In this document: positions 1 through 6,187 of the stretch, piece after piece
How positions within the stretch are numbered: the stretch's first letter is position 1
Layout: the number at the start of each line of letters is the position of its first letter
Assembly (NCBI GenBank): GCA_030538335.1
Contig: JAUNUE010000043.1
Coordinates: forward strand, 1 to 11,245
Origin: Allobrachymonas sp.
Lineage (GTDB): Bacteria; Pseudomonadota; Gammaproteobacteria; Burkholderiales; Burkholderiaceae_C
Direction: 5' to 3'
DNA: 11,245 nucleotides
Program-made: the position numbers and the translations under genes
Notes under the pieces: model-generated
Seen by the model: only the letters and a program-made list of their open reading frames with translations
Told to the model about the DNA's origin: nothing
The model's database searches: none

Positions 1-1
1 G

Positions 2-1759
2 CGCCAGGCCGTCACCAACCCCAAAAACACCATCTACGCCGTCAAGCGCCTGATTGGCCGCAAGTTTGACGAGAAAGAGGTGCAAAAAGACATCGACCTG
101 ATGCCCTACGAAATCGTCAAGGCCGACAACGGCGACGCCTGGGTGGGCGTGCGTGGGCAAAAACTGGCGCCGCAGCAGATCAGCGCTGAAATTCTGCGCA
201 AGATGAAAAAAACCGCCGAAGACTACCTCGGCGAAGCCGTGACCGAAGCCGTGATCACGGTGCCAGCCTACTTCAACGACAGCCAGCGCCAGGCCACCAA
301 AGACGCTGGCCGCATTGCGGGTCTTGAAGTCAAACGCATCATCAACGAGCCTACCGCTGCCGCGCTGGCCTTTGGCCTTGACAAACAGGAAAAAGGCGAC
401 CGCAAAATCGCCGTGTACGACTTGGGCGGCGGCACGTTTGACGTGTCGATCATCGAAATTGCCGATGTGGATGGCGAAAAGCAGTTTGAAGTGCTGGCCA
501 CCAACGGCGACACCTTCCTGGGCGGTGAAGACTTTGACCAGCGCATCATCGACTACGTCATTACCGAGTTCAAGAAAGAAGCGGGCGTTGACCTCAAGAG
601 CGACGTGCTGGCCCTGCAGCGCCTGAAAGAAGCCGCTGAAAAGGCCAAGATCGAGTTGTCTTCGAGTGCAGCCACCGACATCAACCTGCCCTACATCACG
701 GCAGATGCCTCCGGCCCCAAACACCTCAACATCAAGCTCACGCGCGCCAAGCTTGAGGCGCTGGTTGAAGATTTGGTAGACCGCACCATTGAGCCGTGCA
801 AGATTGCGATCAAGGACGCAGGCATCAGCGTGTCCGATATTTCCGACGTGATCCTCGTCGGCGGCCAGACGCGCATGCCCAAGGTGCAGGACAAGGTCAA
901 GGAATTTTTCGGCAAGGAGCCGCGCAAGGACGTCAACCCCGACGAAGCCGTGGCCGTGGGCGCGGCCATCCAGGGCCAGGTGCTGAGCGGCGACCGCAAG
1001 GACGTGCTGCTGCTCGACGTAACCCCGCTGTCGCTGGGCATCGAAACCATGGGCAACGTCATGACCAAGATGATCCAGAAGAACACGACCATTCCGACCA
1101 AGCATGCGCAGACCTTCTCCACGGCTGACGACAACCAGCCTGCGGTCACCATCAAGGTCTACCAGGGCGAGCGCGAAGTCACTTCGGGCAACAAGCTGCT
1201 GGGCGAGTTCAACCTGGAAGGCATTGCCCCCGCCCCACGCGGCGTGCCGCAAATTGAGGTAACTTTTGACATCGACGCCAACGGCATCCTGCACGTCAAC
1301 GCCAAAGACAAGGGCACCGGCAAGGAAAACAAGATCACCATCAAGGCCAACTCGGGTTTGAGCGAAGACGAGATCCAGAAAATGGTGAAAGACGCCGAAC
1401 TGAACGCCGAGGAAGACAAGAAAAAGGTCGAACTCGTACAGGCCCGCAACCAGGCCGACGCCATGGCGCACAGCGTGAAAAAATCGCTGGCCGAGCACGG
1501 CGACAAACTCGATGCTGCCGAGAAGGAAAAAATCGAGCAGGCCATCAAGGACGTGGAAGAAGCCATCAAGGGCGACGACAAAGCTGCTATTGATGCCAAG
1601 AACACGGCGCTGATGGAAGCCAGCCAGAAGCTGGGCGAGAAGATCTATGCCGATCAGCAGGCCGCCGCTGGTGGTGCAGATGCAGGCGCTTCTTCCGCAG
1701 GTGCAGCAGCCGACGACGATGTGGTCGACGCCGAAGTGAAAGAAGTCAAGAAAGACTGA
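2..1759 (+). CDS. dnaK: Chaperone protein DnaK (Hsp70), 5'-truncated by window edge
   Basis: ATP-dependent cytosolic Hsp70 that binds exposed hydrophobic segments of client proteins and cycles with DnaJ and GrpE. The frame is open from base 2, giving 585 residues. By comparison with typical DnaK (~640 aa), about 55 N-terminal residues, including the first phosphate-binding loop, lie outside the window. The visible part starts at RQAVTNPKNT and includes VPAYFNDSQRQATKDAG, the nucleotide-domain motifs YDLGGGTFDVSI and DVILVGGQTRMPKV, the interdomain linker VLLLDVTPLSLGIE, the beta-sandwich substrate domain, and a helical lid followed by an Ala/Gly-rich disordered tail ending EVKEVKKD. Stop is TGA. 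An internal GTG at 80 is not a real start because homology continues upstream. Identification is essentially certain; only the 5' end is missing. Confidence 0.98.
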   Translation, partial: RQAVTNPKNTIYAVKRLIGRKFDEKEVQKDIDLMPYEIVKADNGDAWVGVRGQKLAPQQISAEILRKMKKTAEDYLGEAVTEAVITVPAYFNDSQRQATKDAGRIAGLEVKRIINEPTAAALAFGLDKQEKGDRKIAVYDLGGGTFDVSIIEIADVDGEKQFEVLATNGDTFLGGEDFDQRIIDYVITEFKKEAGVDLKSDVLALQRLKEAAEKAKIELSSSAATDINLPYITADASGPKHLNIKLTRAKLEALVEDLVDRTIEPCKIAIKDAGISVSDISDVILVGGQTRMPKVQDKVKEFFGKEPRKDVNPDEAVAVGAAIQGQVLSGDRKDVLLLDVTPLSLGIETMGNVMTKMIQKNTTIPTKHAQTFSTADDNQPAVTIKVYQGEREVTSGNKLLGEFNLEGIAPAPRGVPQIEVTFDIDANGILHVNAKDKGTGKENKITIKANSGLSEDEIQKMVKDAELNAEEDKKKVELVQARNQADAMAHSVKKSLAEHGDKLDAAEKEKIEQAIKDVEEAIKGDDKAAIDAKNTALMEASQKLGEKIYADQQAAAGGADAGASSAGAAADDDVVDAEVKEVKKD

Positions 1760-1764
1760 GTTCC

Positions 1765-1794
1765 GTAGGGTGGGTGCTGGCACCCACCTTGCGG
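1765..1794 (+). repeat. REP-like hairpin, copy 1 (inverted partner of copy 2)
   Basis: Just after the dnaK stop, a perfect 9-bp stem (1769-1777 with 1780-1788) closes on a 2-nt TG centre, with GTAG before and CTTGCGG after. Bases 1767-1787 are the exact reverse complement of 1831-1851, so this copy and the next form an inverted pair. Short GC-rich palindromes in inverted pairs between genes are the layout of REP/BIME elements, which are often mobilised by REP-associated tyrosine transposases. No such transposase is in this window. It may also stabilise the dnaK mRNA 3' end. The structure is seen directly; the family assignment is inferred. Confidence 0.7.
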
Positions 1795-1816
1795 AGAATA
1801 CACATCTTCCCCATGT
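1788..1816 (+). promoter_or_regulatory. Candidate sigma-32 (heat-shock) promoter
   Basis: CTTGCGG (1788-1794) matches the first four positions of the -35 consensus CTTGAAA. After a 14-bp spacer, CCCCATGT (1809-1816) fits the -10 consensus CCCCATnT. This spacing is within the known range for RpoH promoters. Transcription would start near 1823 and run through the second REP-like hairpin towards the acetyltransferase and dnaJ. That would give dnaJ a heat-shock promoter independent of the one presumed upstream of dnaK. The -35 overlaps the end of the first hairpin. It was found by eye and no start site is known. Confidence 0.4.
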
Positions 1817-1830
1817 CCGCGTCCAACTGC

Positions 1831-1853
1831 GTGGGTGCCAGCACCCACCCTGC
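1831..1853 (-). repeat. REP-like hairpin, copy 2 (inverted)
   Basis: An 8-bp stem (1831-1838 with 1841-1848) closes on a CA centre and is followed by CCTGC. Bases 1831-1851 are a perfect 21-bp reverse complement of 1767-1787 in copy 1, 43 bp away. The pair can fold either as two small hairpins or as one long 21-bp stem enclosing the candidate heat-shock promoter. The strand is given as minus only to mark its orientation relative to copy 1. Confidence 0.7.
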
Positions 1854-1860
1854 CTGAACT

Positions 1861-1887
1861 CCCGCCCCGGCGGGATTTCGTGTTTTT
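1861..1887 (+). terminator. Probable intrinsic terminator (dnaK end or leader attenuator)
   Basis: CCCGCC (1861-1866) pairs with GGCGGG (1869-1874) to make a short GC-only stem, followed by ATTTCGTG and five T (1883-1887). The T tract is interrupted, so termination may be partial. It would end dnaK transcription, but it lies only 13 bp before the acetyltransferase ATG and downstream of the candidate sigma-32 promoter. It could therefore also act in the leader of the next transcript. Confidence 0.5.
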
Positions 1888-1900
1888 CCGAGCCAGCGCC

Positions 1901-2449
1901 ATGCCCACTCCTTCGCCGCGTTTCATCTGCAAAGCGTTTGACGAACTCACTTTGCGCGAGTTGCAGGCCCTGCATGTCTTGCGCCAGCAGGTGTTTGTGG
2001 TGGAACAGAATTGTGCGTACCAGGATGCCGACGACACCGATCTCATCAGTTGGCATCTGTTTGCGCTTGATGACGCAGGCCGCGCACTGGCCACCTGCCG
2101 CCTGATTCCGGCCGGACACAAATACACCGAGGCGGCCATCGGGCGCCTGGCCAATGCGGCACAGGCGCGCGGCACCGGCATGGGCCGCGCCATCATGGAA
2201 GCAGCCATTGCCGAACTGGCACAGCGCAGTCCCGGCCCCATCCGCATTTCGGCGCAGCAGTATCTGCAACGGTTTTACGAAAGCCTGGGTTTTGAAGTGG
2301 TGGGTGCGCCGTATTTGGAAGATGACATTCCCCACCTTGAGATGTTGAGAGCAGGAGCTACGCAAAACCACCCTGGCGTTGTTGGCGCCCCTTGCCGTAC
2401 CGCTAGTACTGTCTGCGGTGCGCCGCCTAGCCAGAGCGGTTTTGCGTAA
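1901..2449 (+). CDS. ElaA-like GNAT N-acetyltransferase with element-derived C-terminus
   Basis: Predicted cytosolic acetyl-CoA-dependent N-acetyltransferase; the substrate is unknown. The 182-residue product carries the ElaA-family signature VFVVEQNCAYQD (31-42), the acetyl-CoA loop RGTGMG (90-95), and the C-terminal AQQYLQRFYESLGFEVVG and DDIPHLEM segments. ATG 1901 was chosen because it begins just before the conserved region. In-frame GTG 1835 would put the start inside a REP-like hairpin. E. coli ElaA is about 153 residues, and here similarity ends near residue 150. Residues ~151-182 (GATQNHPGVVGAPC...) are encoded entirely by the palindromic element at 2352-2455, which also provides the TAA stop. 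The original stop therefore seems to have been lost when the element inserted. No strong ribosome binding site is seen. It lies between dnaK and dnaJ and probably shares the dnaJ transcript; no chaperone-related role is implied. Confidence 0.85.
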   Translation: MPTPSPRFICKAFDELTLRELQALHVLRQQVFVVEQNCAYQDADDTDLISWHLFALDDAGRALATCRLIPAGHKYTEAAIGRLANAAQARGTGMGRAIMEAAIAELAQRSPGPIRISAQQYLQRFYESLGFEVVGAPYLEDDIPHLEMLRAGATQNHPGVVGAPCRTASTVCGAPPSQSGFA

Positions 2450-2455
2450 CTCCTG
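2352..2455. repeat. 104-bp imperfect palindrome (MITE-like or repeat element)
   Basis: The outer arms 2352-2377 and 2430-2455 pair at 23 of 26 positions. Inside, GGCGC (2384-2388) pairs with GCGCC (2420-2424) and ACCGC (2399-2403) with GCGGT (2415-2419), leaving an AGTACT-containing loop. The three outer mismatches are all transitions and would all be G-U pairs in a minus-strand RNA. A 2-bp AG flanks both ends (2350-2351 and 2456-2457), a possible but weak target duplication. It covers the acetyltransferase 3' end and stops 18 bp before dnaJ. It resembles a small non-autonomous palindromic repeat. Copy number elsewhere in the genome cannot be judged here. Confidence 0.7.
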
Positions 2456-2473
2456 AGCGGTCGAAAGAAAGAA

Positions 2474-3601
2474 ATGAGCAAGCGAGACTATTACGAAACA
2501 CTGGGCGTGCCACGCAACGCCAGCGAAGACGAGATCAAGAAGGCTTTCCGCAAGCTGGCCATGAAGTACCACCCGGATCGCAACCAGGGTGATGCGGCCA
2601 AGGAAGCCGAGGCCAAGTTCAAGGAAGTGAAAGAGGCTTACGAGATCCTGTGCGACAGCCAGAAGCGCGCGGCTTACGACCAGTACGGCCATGCGGGCGT
2701 GGACCCGAATATGGGCGGCGGCGGCTTTCCGGGCGGGTTTGGCGGCTTCGAGAGCTTTGGCGACATCTTTGGCGATATCTTCGGCCAGGCGCGCGGGCGC
2801 GGTGGCCGCCAGGTGCACCGTGGCAACGATCTGAGCTACGCCATGGACATCACGCTCGAAGAAGCAGCCCGCGGCAAGGATGCGCAGATCCGTATCCCCG
2901 GTTGGGACGACTGCGCCACCTGTACAGGCACGGGCGCCAAACCGGGCACCAGCTCCAAAACCTGCGACACTTGCCACGGCAACGGCGTGGTGCAGATGCG
3001 CCAGGGCTTTTTCAGCGTGCAGCAAACCTGCCCGCGCTGCCACGGCAGCGGCAAGATCATTCCCAGCCCCTGCACCGATTGCCACGGCCAGGGCAAGATC
3101 AAGAAGCAAAAAACACTCGAAGTCAAAATCCCGCAAGGCATTGACGACGGCATGCGCATCCGCAGCACTGGCAACGGCGAGCCCAGCCCCAATGGCGGCT
3201 CCCCCGGCGACCTGTACATCGAAATCCGCATCAAGAAGCACGACATCTTCCAGCGCGACGGCGACGACCTGCACTGCGTGGTGCCCATTCCCTTCACCAA
3301 AGCCGCACTTGGCGGCGAAGTGACTGTACCTACTTTGCTTGACGGCACCGCCACCATCACCATCAACGAAGGCACGCAAAACGGCAAGCAGTACCGCCTG
3401 CGCGGCAAGGGCATCAAGGGCGTGCGCTCGTCGAGCACGGGCGATCTGTACTGCCACATACAGGTCGAAACGCCGGTGAAGCTCACCGAGGCACAGAAAA
3501 AACTGCTCAAACAGCTTGACGACCTGCTCGAAAAAGGCGGCAACAAGCACAGCCCGAGTGAAAAAAGCTGGTTTGACAAAGCGAAGGACTTTTTTGCCTG
3601 A
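2474..3601 (+). CDS. dnaJ: Chaperone protein DnaJ (Hsp40), type I
   Basis: Co-chaperone that delivers unfolded clients to DnaK and stimulates its ATPase. The 375-residue product matches the usual length (E. coli 376). Domains in order: J domain (about 4-70) with the HPD motif at 33-35; Gly/Phe-rich linker (about 78-120) with FPGGFGGF and repeated GDIFGDIFG; a cysteine-rich domain with four CxxCxGxG motifs starting at C147 (CATCTGTG), C164 (CDTCHGNG), C186 (CPRCHGSG) and C200 (CTDCHGQG), binding two zinc ions; then C-terminal substrate-binding domains including GDLYIEIRIKKHDIFQRDGDDL. ATG 2474 fits the standard MSKRDYYE start. It is preceded by a purine-rich AAAGAAAGAA rather than a classical Shine-Dalgarno. 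No promoter is visible in the 24 bp after the acetyltransferase stop, so expression should come from upstream. No clear terminator follows. Confidence 0.98.
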   Translation: MSKRDYYETLGVPRNASEDEIKKAFRKLAMKYHPDRNQGDAAKEAEAKFKEVKEAYEILCDSQKRAAYDQYGHAGVDPNMGGGGFPGGFGGFESFGDIFGDIFGQARGRGGRQVHRGNDLSYAMDITLEEAARGKDAQIRIPGWDDCATCTGTGAKPGTSSKTCDTCHGNGVVQMRQGFFSVQQTCPRCHGSGKIIPSPCTDCHGQGKIKKQKTLEVKIPQGIDDGMRIRSTGNGEPSPNGGSPGDLYIEIRIKKHDIFQRDGDDLHCVVPIPFTKAALGGEVTVPTLLDGTATITINEGTQNGKQYRLRGKGIKGVRSSSTGDLYCHIQVETPVKLTEAQKKLLKQLDDLLEKGGNKHSPSEKSWFDKAKDFFA

Positions 3602-3645
3602 AAATTGACCAGCGCACGGATTTTCTCCCACAAAAAAGAGCAGCG

Positions 3646-3674
3646 CAGACAAAAACGTCCGATCGTTCGATAAT
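3646..3674 (+). promoter_or_regulatory. Candidate sigma-70 promoter for ndh
   Basis: CAGACA (3646-3651, four of six matches to TTGACA) and GATAAT (3669-3674, five of six to TATAAT) are separated by 17 bp. A small inverted repeat, ATCG-TT-CGAT (3662-3671), overlaps the -10 and might bind a regulator. It lies in the 104-bp gap after dnaJ and in front of ndh, whose ribosome binding site AGGGGGA sits at 3694-3700. Judged by eye only. Confidence 0.5.
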
Positions 3675-3705
3675 ATGGCCTCTCATTCACTGTAGGGGGA
3701 AATCC

Positions 3706-5073
3706 ATGGATACGCCGACCACGACGACGCAAGCCCCTACAGGCGACGCCAGCCCATCGGCTGCCGCCCTGCACCAGATCGTGATCGTCGGCGGCGGCGC
3801 GGGTGGTTTGAGTCTGGCCACGCAACTCGGCAACCGCTTGGGCAAGCGCGGCAAGGCAGATGTGATCCTCATTGACCGCAGCCGTGCCCATGTGTGGAAA
3901 CCCATGCTGCACGAAATTGCCGCGGGCAGCATGGACATTGACGCGCACGATCTCGACTACCTCGCGCAAGCGCATTGGCACCACTTCAGCTACCGCTTTG
4001 GCGAGATGGTGGGGCTGGATCGTACGCGGCGCGAAGTGTTGCTGGCCCCGGTGCTCGACGACGATGGACAGCAAATTTCCCCCGCCCGGCGTATTCCCTA
4101 CGACACGCTGATTCTGGCGGTGGGCAGCAAAACCAATGACTTTGGCACGCCCGGCGTGGCGCAGCACACACTCAAGCTTGAAACGGCAGAAGACGCACGC
4201 TATTTCAACCGCCGCCTGATCGACGCTGCCCTGCGCGCCAATACCGACCCCGATGCCCGTGCGCCGCACCGCCTGCGCGTGGCCATCATCGGCGCAGGCG
4301 CCACGGGGGTGGAACTGGCCGCCGAACTGCACCGCACCATGCGCGAACTGGTGGCCTACGGCCTGAATCAAATCAATGCCGAAACCGGCCTGGCCGTCGT
4401 GCTGATTGAAGCCGGGCCGCGCATTTTGCCGATGCTGCCCGAGCGCCTGTCGGCCGCTGCCGAAATGCTGCTGCGCAAGCTGGGGGTGGAAGTGCTCACA
4501 GGCGCCAAGGTCAACGCCATTGAGCCTGGCACCGTCATGCTCGATGGCGGCAAACAGGTGGATGCCGAACTGGTGGTGTGGGCGGCGGGCGTGAAGGCGC
4601 CCGTATTCCTGAGCCAGCTTGACGGTCTGGAAACCAACCGCATCCACCAGCTTACCGTGCGCCCCACCCTGCAAACCACGCAGGATGACCGTATTTTTGC
4701 CCTGGGCGATTGCGCCGACTGCCCCTGGCTAGGCACAGAGAAAAGGGTGCCGCCGCGCGCCCAAGCCGCCGACCAGCAGGCGGGCTTCATGGTCGGGCAG
4801 ATCATGCGTTTGCTGGGCGGCGAGGCGCTGCACCCATACCAGTACCGCGACTACGGCTCGCTCGTTTCGCTGGGCCAATACAGCACCGTGGGCAGCCTGA
4901 TGGGCGGGTTGGTCGGCAAGCAGTTGTTGCTCGAAGGCTGGTTCGCCGGCGTGATGTACCGCTACCTCTACACACGCCACCAACTCGCGCTGCACGGCTG
5001 GAGCAAGGTCTTGCTGGAGATGCTGGCGCGCGCCATCACCCGCCGCACCGAGCCGCGGGTAAAGCTGCATTGA
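3706..5073 (+). CDS. ndh: Type II NADH dehydrogenase (NDH-2), NAD(P)/FAD-dependent oxidoreductase
   Basis: Single-subunit, non-proton-pumping NADH:quinone oxidoreductase that would sit on the inner face of the cytoplasmic membrane and feed electrons to the quinone pool. The 455-residue product has an N-terminal FAD-binding Rossmann motif IVIVGGGAGG (25-34), the LILAVGSKTNDFGTPG segment, a second NAD(H)-binding motif GAGATG (196-201), the FAD-contacting FALGDCAD (D335), and the C-terminal NDH-2 stretch GSLMGG...LLEGWFAGVMYRYLYTRHQ with a basic amphipathic tail that probably anchors it to the membrane. About 22 residues precede the FAD motif, a low-complexity Thr/Ala/Pro lead. ATG 3706 is supported by AGGGGGA six bases upstream. 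The family is clear. The gene symbol is assigned by family rather than by close comparison. Confidence 0.92.
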   Translation: MDTPTTTTQAPTGDASPSAAALHQIVIVGGGAGGLSLATQLGNRLGKRGKADVILIDRSRAHVWKPMLHEIAAGSMDIDAHDLDYLAQAHWHHFSYRFGEMVGLDRTRREVLLAPVLDDDGQQISPARRIPYDTLILAVGSKTNDFGTPGVAQHTLKLETAEDARYFNRRLIDAALRANTDPDARAPHRLRVAIIGAGATGVELAAELHRTMRELVAYGLNQINAETGLAVVLIEAGPRILPMLPERLSAAAEMLLRKLGVEVLTGAKVNAIEPGTVMLDGGKQVDAELVVWAAGVKAPVFLSQLDGLETNRIHQLTVRPTLQTTQDDRIFALGDCADCPWLGTEKRVPPRAQAADQQAGFMVGQIMRLLGGEALHPYQYRDYGSLVSLGQYSTVGSLMGGLVGKQLLLEGWFAGVMYRYLYTRHQLALHGWSKVLLEMLARAITRRTEPRVKLH

Positions 5074-5102
5074 TCCGGCCCCGTGCAAGGCACAATGCGG
5101 CC

Positions 5103-5978
5103 ATGTCGAAAAAAACGCCCATCCGCAACCGTGCCGCCGAGCAGGTGCAGGAGCTCATCCGCCCCGGCCAATCCATCGAACTGCTCAAGGAACTGCACAT
5201 CCTCACGCGCGACGGAACATTGAACCAGGATACACGGCGCAAACTCAAGCAGGTCTACCACCTGTTCGGTTTTATCGAACCCTTGTTGAACGAACTTGAG
5301 GCGCAACAGCCAGAGGGCATCACCCGGGCCGACCACGGCGCGGGCAAATCGTACCTGGGCTTTATCATTTACGACCTGTTTTTCCGCGAACGCGACCATG
5401 GCACCATCTACGGCATCGAAACGCGCCAGGAGCTGGTCGACAAATCCAGCGCGCTGGCGCAACGGCTGGATTTTGCGCGCATGCATTTTCTTGCGCTGAC
5501 CTCCGAAGCATCGGCGCACACGGCGCTGCTGCCCGAAACCATCGGCATCGTCACGGCTCTGCATGCCTGTGACACCGCCACCGATGAGGCCATCGCCTTT
5601 GGCCTGCACAAGCAGGCGCGGCACATGGTGCTGGTGCCGTGCTGCCAGGCCGAAGTAGCCACTCACTTGCGGCAATCCAAAGCGCTGCAACTGGCGCGCA
5701 CGCCACTGGCCGAACTGTGGCGGCACCCGCTGCACACGCGCGAAGTCGGCAGCCAGCTCACCAATGTGATGCGCTGTCTGTACCTCGAATCGCAAGGCTA
5801 CCGTGTCACGGTGACCGAACTGGTCGGCTGGGAGCACAGCCTGAAAAACGAGCTGATCCTCGCCACATGGACAGGCCAGAAAAAGCGGAGTGCCGCCGAA
5901 CGCATGCAGGCACTGGCCGAACAGTTTGGCTTGCAGGATTGGTTGCAGCAACGCTTTGCGCTTTTCCAACCTGCCTGA
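5103..5978 (+). CDS. Class I SAM-dependent methyltransferase (Methyltransf_32-like)
   Basis: Predicted S-adenosylmethionine-dependent methyltransferase of unknown substrate. The 291-residue protein has an N-terminal helical region (about 1-70), then a SAM-binding glycine loop ADHGAGKSYLGF (76-87), an acidic strand end GIET (104-107), a motif LHACDTATD (153-161), and VLVPCCQ (176-182). The GAGK, LHAC..D and PCC trio is typical of the Methyltransf_32 family, which includes GSTCD- and METTL25-like proteins and putative RNA methyltransferases. ATG 5103 is chosen because upstream in-frame sequence overlaps ndh with no homology. The gene starts 29 bp after the ndh stop, so co-transcription is likely, although only a weak AAGG lies upstream. 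The family assignment is from memory of motifs; the substrate cannot be deduced. Confidence 0.8.
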   Translation: MSKKTPIRNRAAEQVQELIRPGQSIELLKELHILTRDGTLNQDTRRKLKQVYHLFGFIEPLLNELEAQQPEGITRADHGAGKSYLGFIIYDLFFRERDHGTIYGIETRQELVDKSSALAQRLDFARMHFLALTSEASAHTALLPETIGIVTALHACDTATDEAIAFGLHKQARHMVLVPCCQAEVATHLRQSKALQLARTPLAELWRHPLHTREVGSQLTNVMRCLYLESQGYRVTVTELVGWEHSLKNELILATWTGQKKRSAAERMQALAEQFGLQDWLQQRFALFQPA

Positions 5979-6187
5979 TGCACAGGCTGCCCGTTCCCGC
6001 AGTAACCCTGCTGCGAACACAGAAAATTACTTTTTCGGGCAGCGCTTTGCCCCACACAGGCAGATAATCCGCTCCCGAAAGAGCACGATGATTCAGAAAA
6101 GCGGGCTGGCATTGTGGGCAGTTCATGCGGTGTATGGGCTGCAAGCGGTATCCCTGCCGCCTCGGCACGCTTGAGAACGACCCACCC

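Noticed and set aside
2836..4674. 612-codon open frame on the minus strand across dnaJ and ndh
   Set aside because: It runs antisense to two certain genes and across their intergenic gap. It shows no domain-like sequence and reflects GC-rich codon bias.
4710..5102. Extended N-terminus for the methyltransferase
   Set aside because: The extra 131 codons overlap ndh in another frame and are Arg/Ala-rich noise. ATG 5103 fits the protein better.
4968..6020. 350-codon minus-strand open frame opposite the methyltransferase gene
   Set aside because: It is a shadow of the ndh end and the methyltransferase gene, with no recognisable motifs.
6037..6052. GGGCA...TGCCC hairpin after the methyltransferase gene as a terminator
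   Set aside because: The stem is only 5 bp and no T tract follows on either strand.
6063..6068. GATAAT as a -10 for the eptA-like gene
   Set aside because: No acceptable -35 at 15-19 bp and no extended -10, so it was not listed as a promoter.
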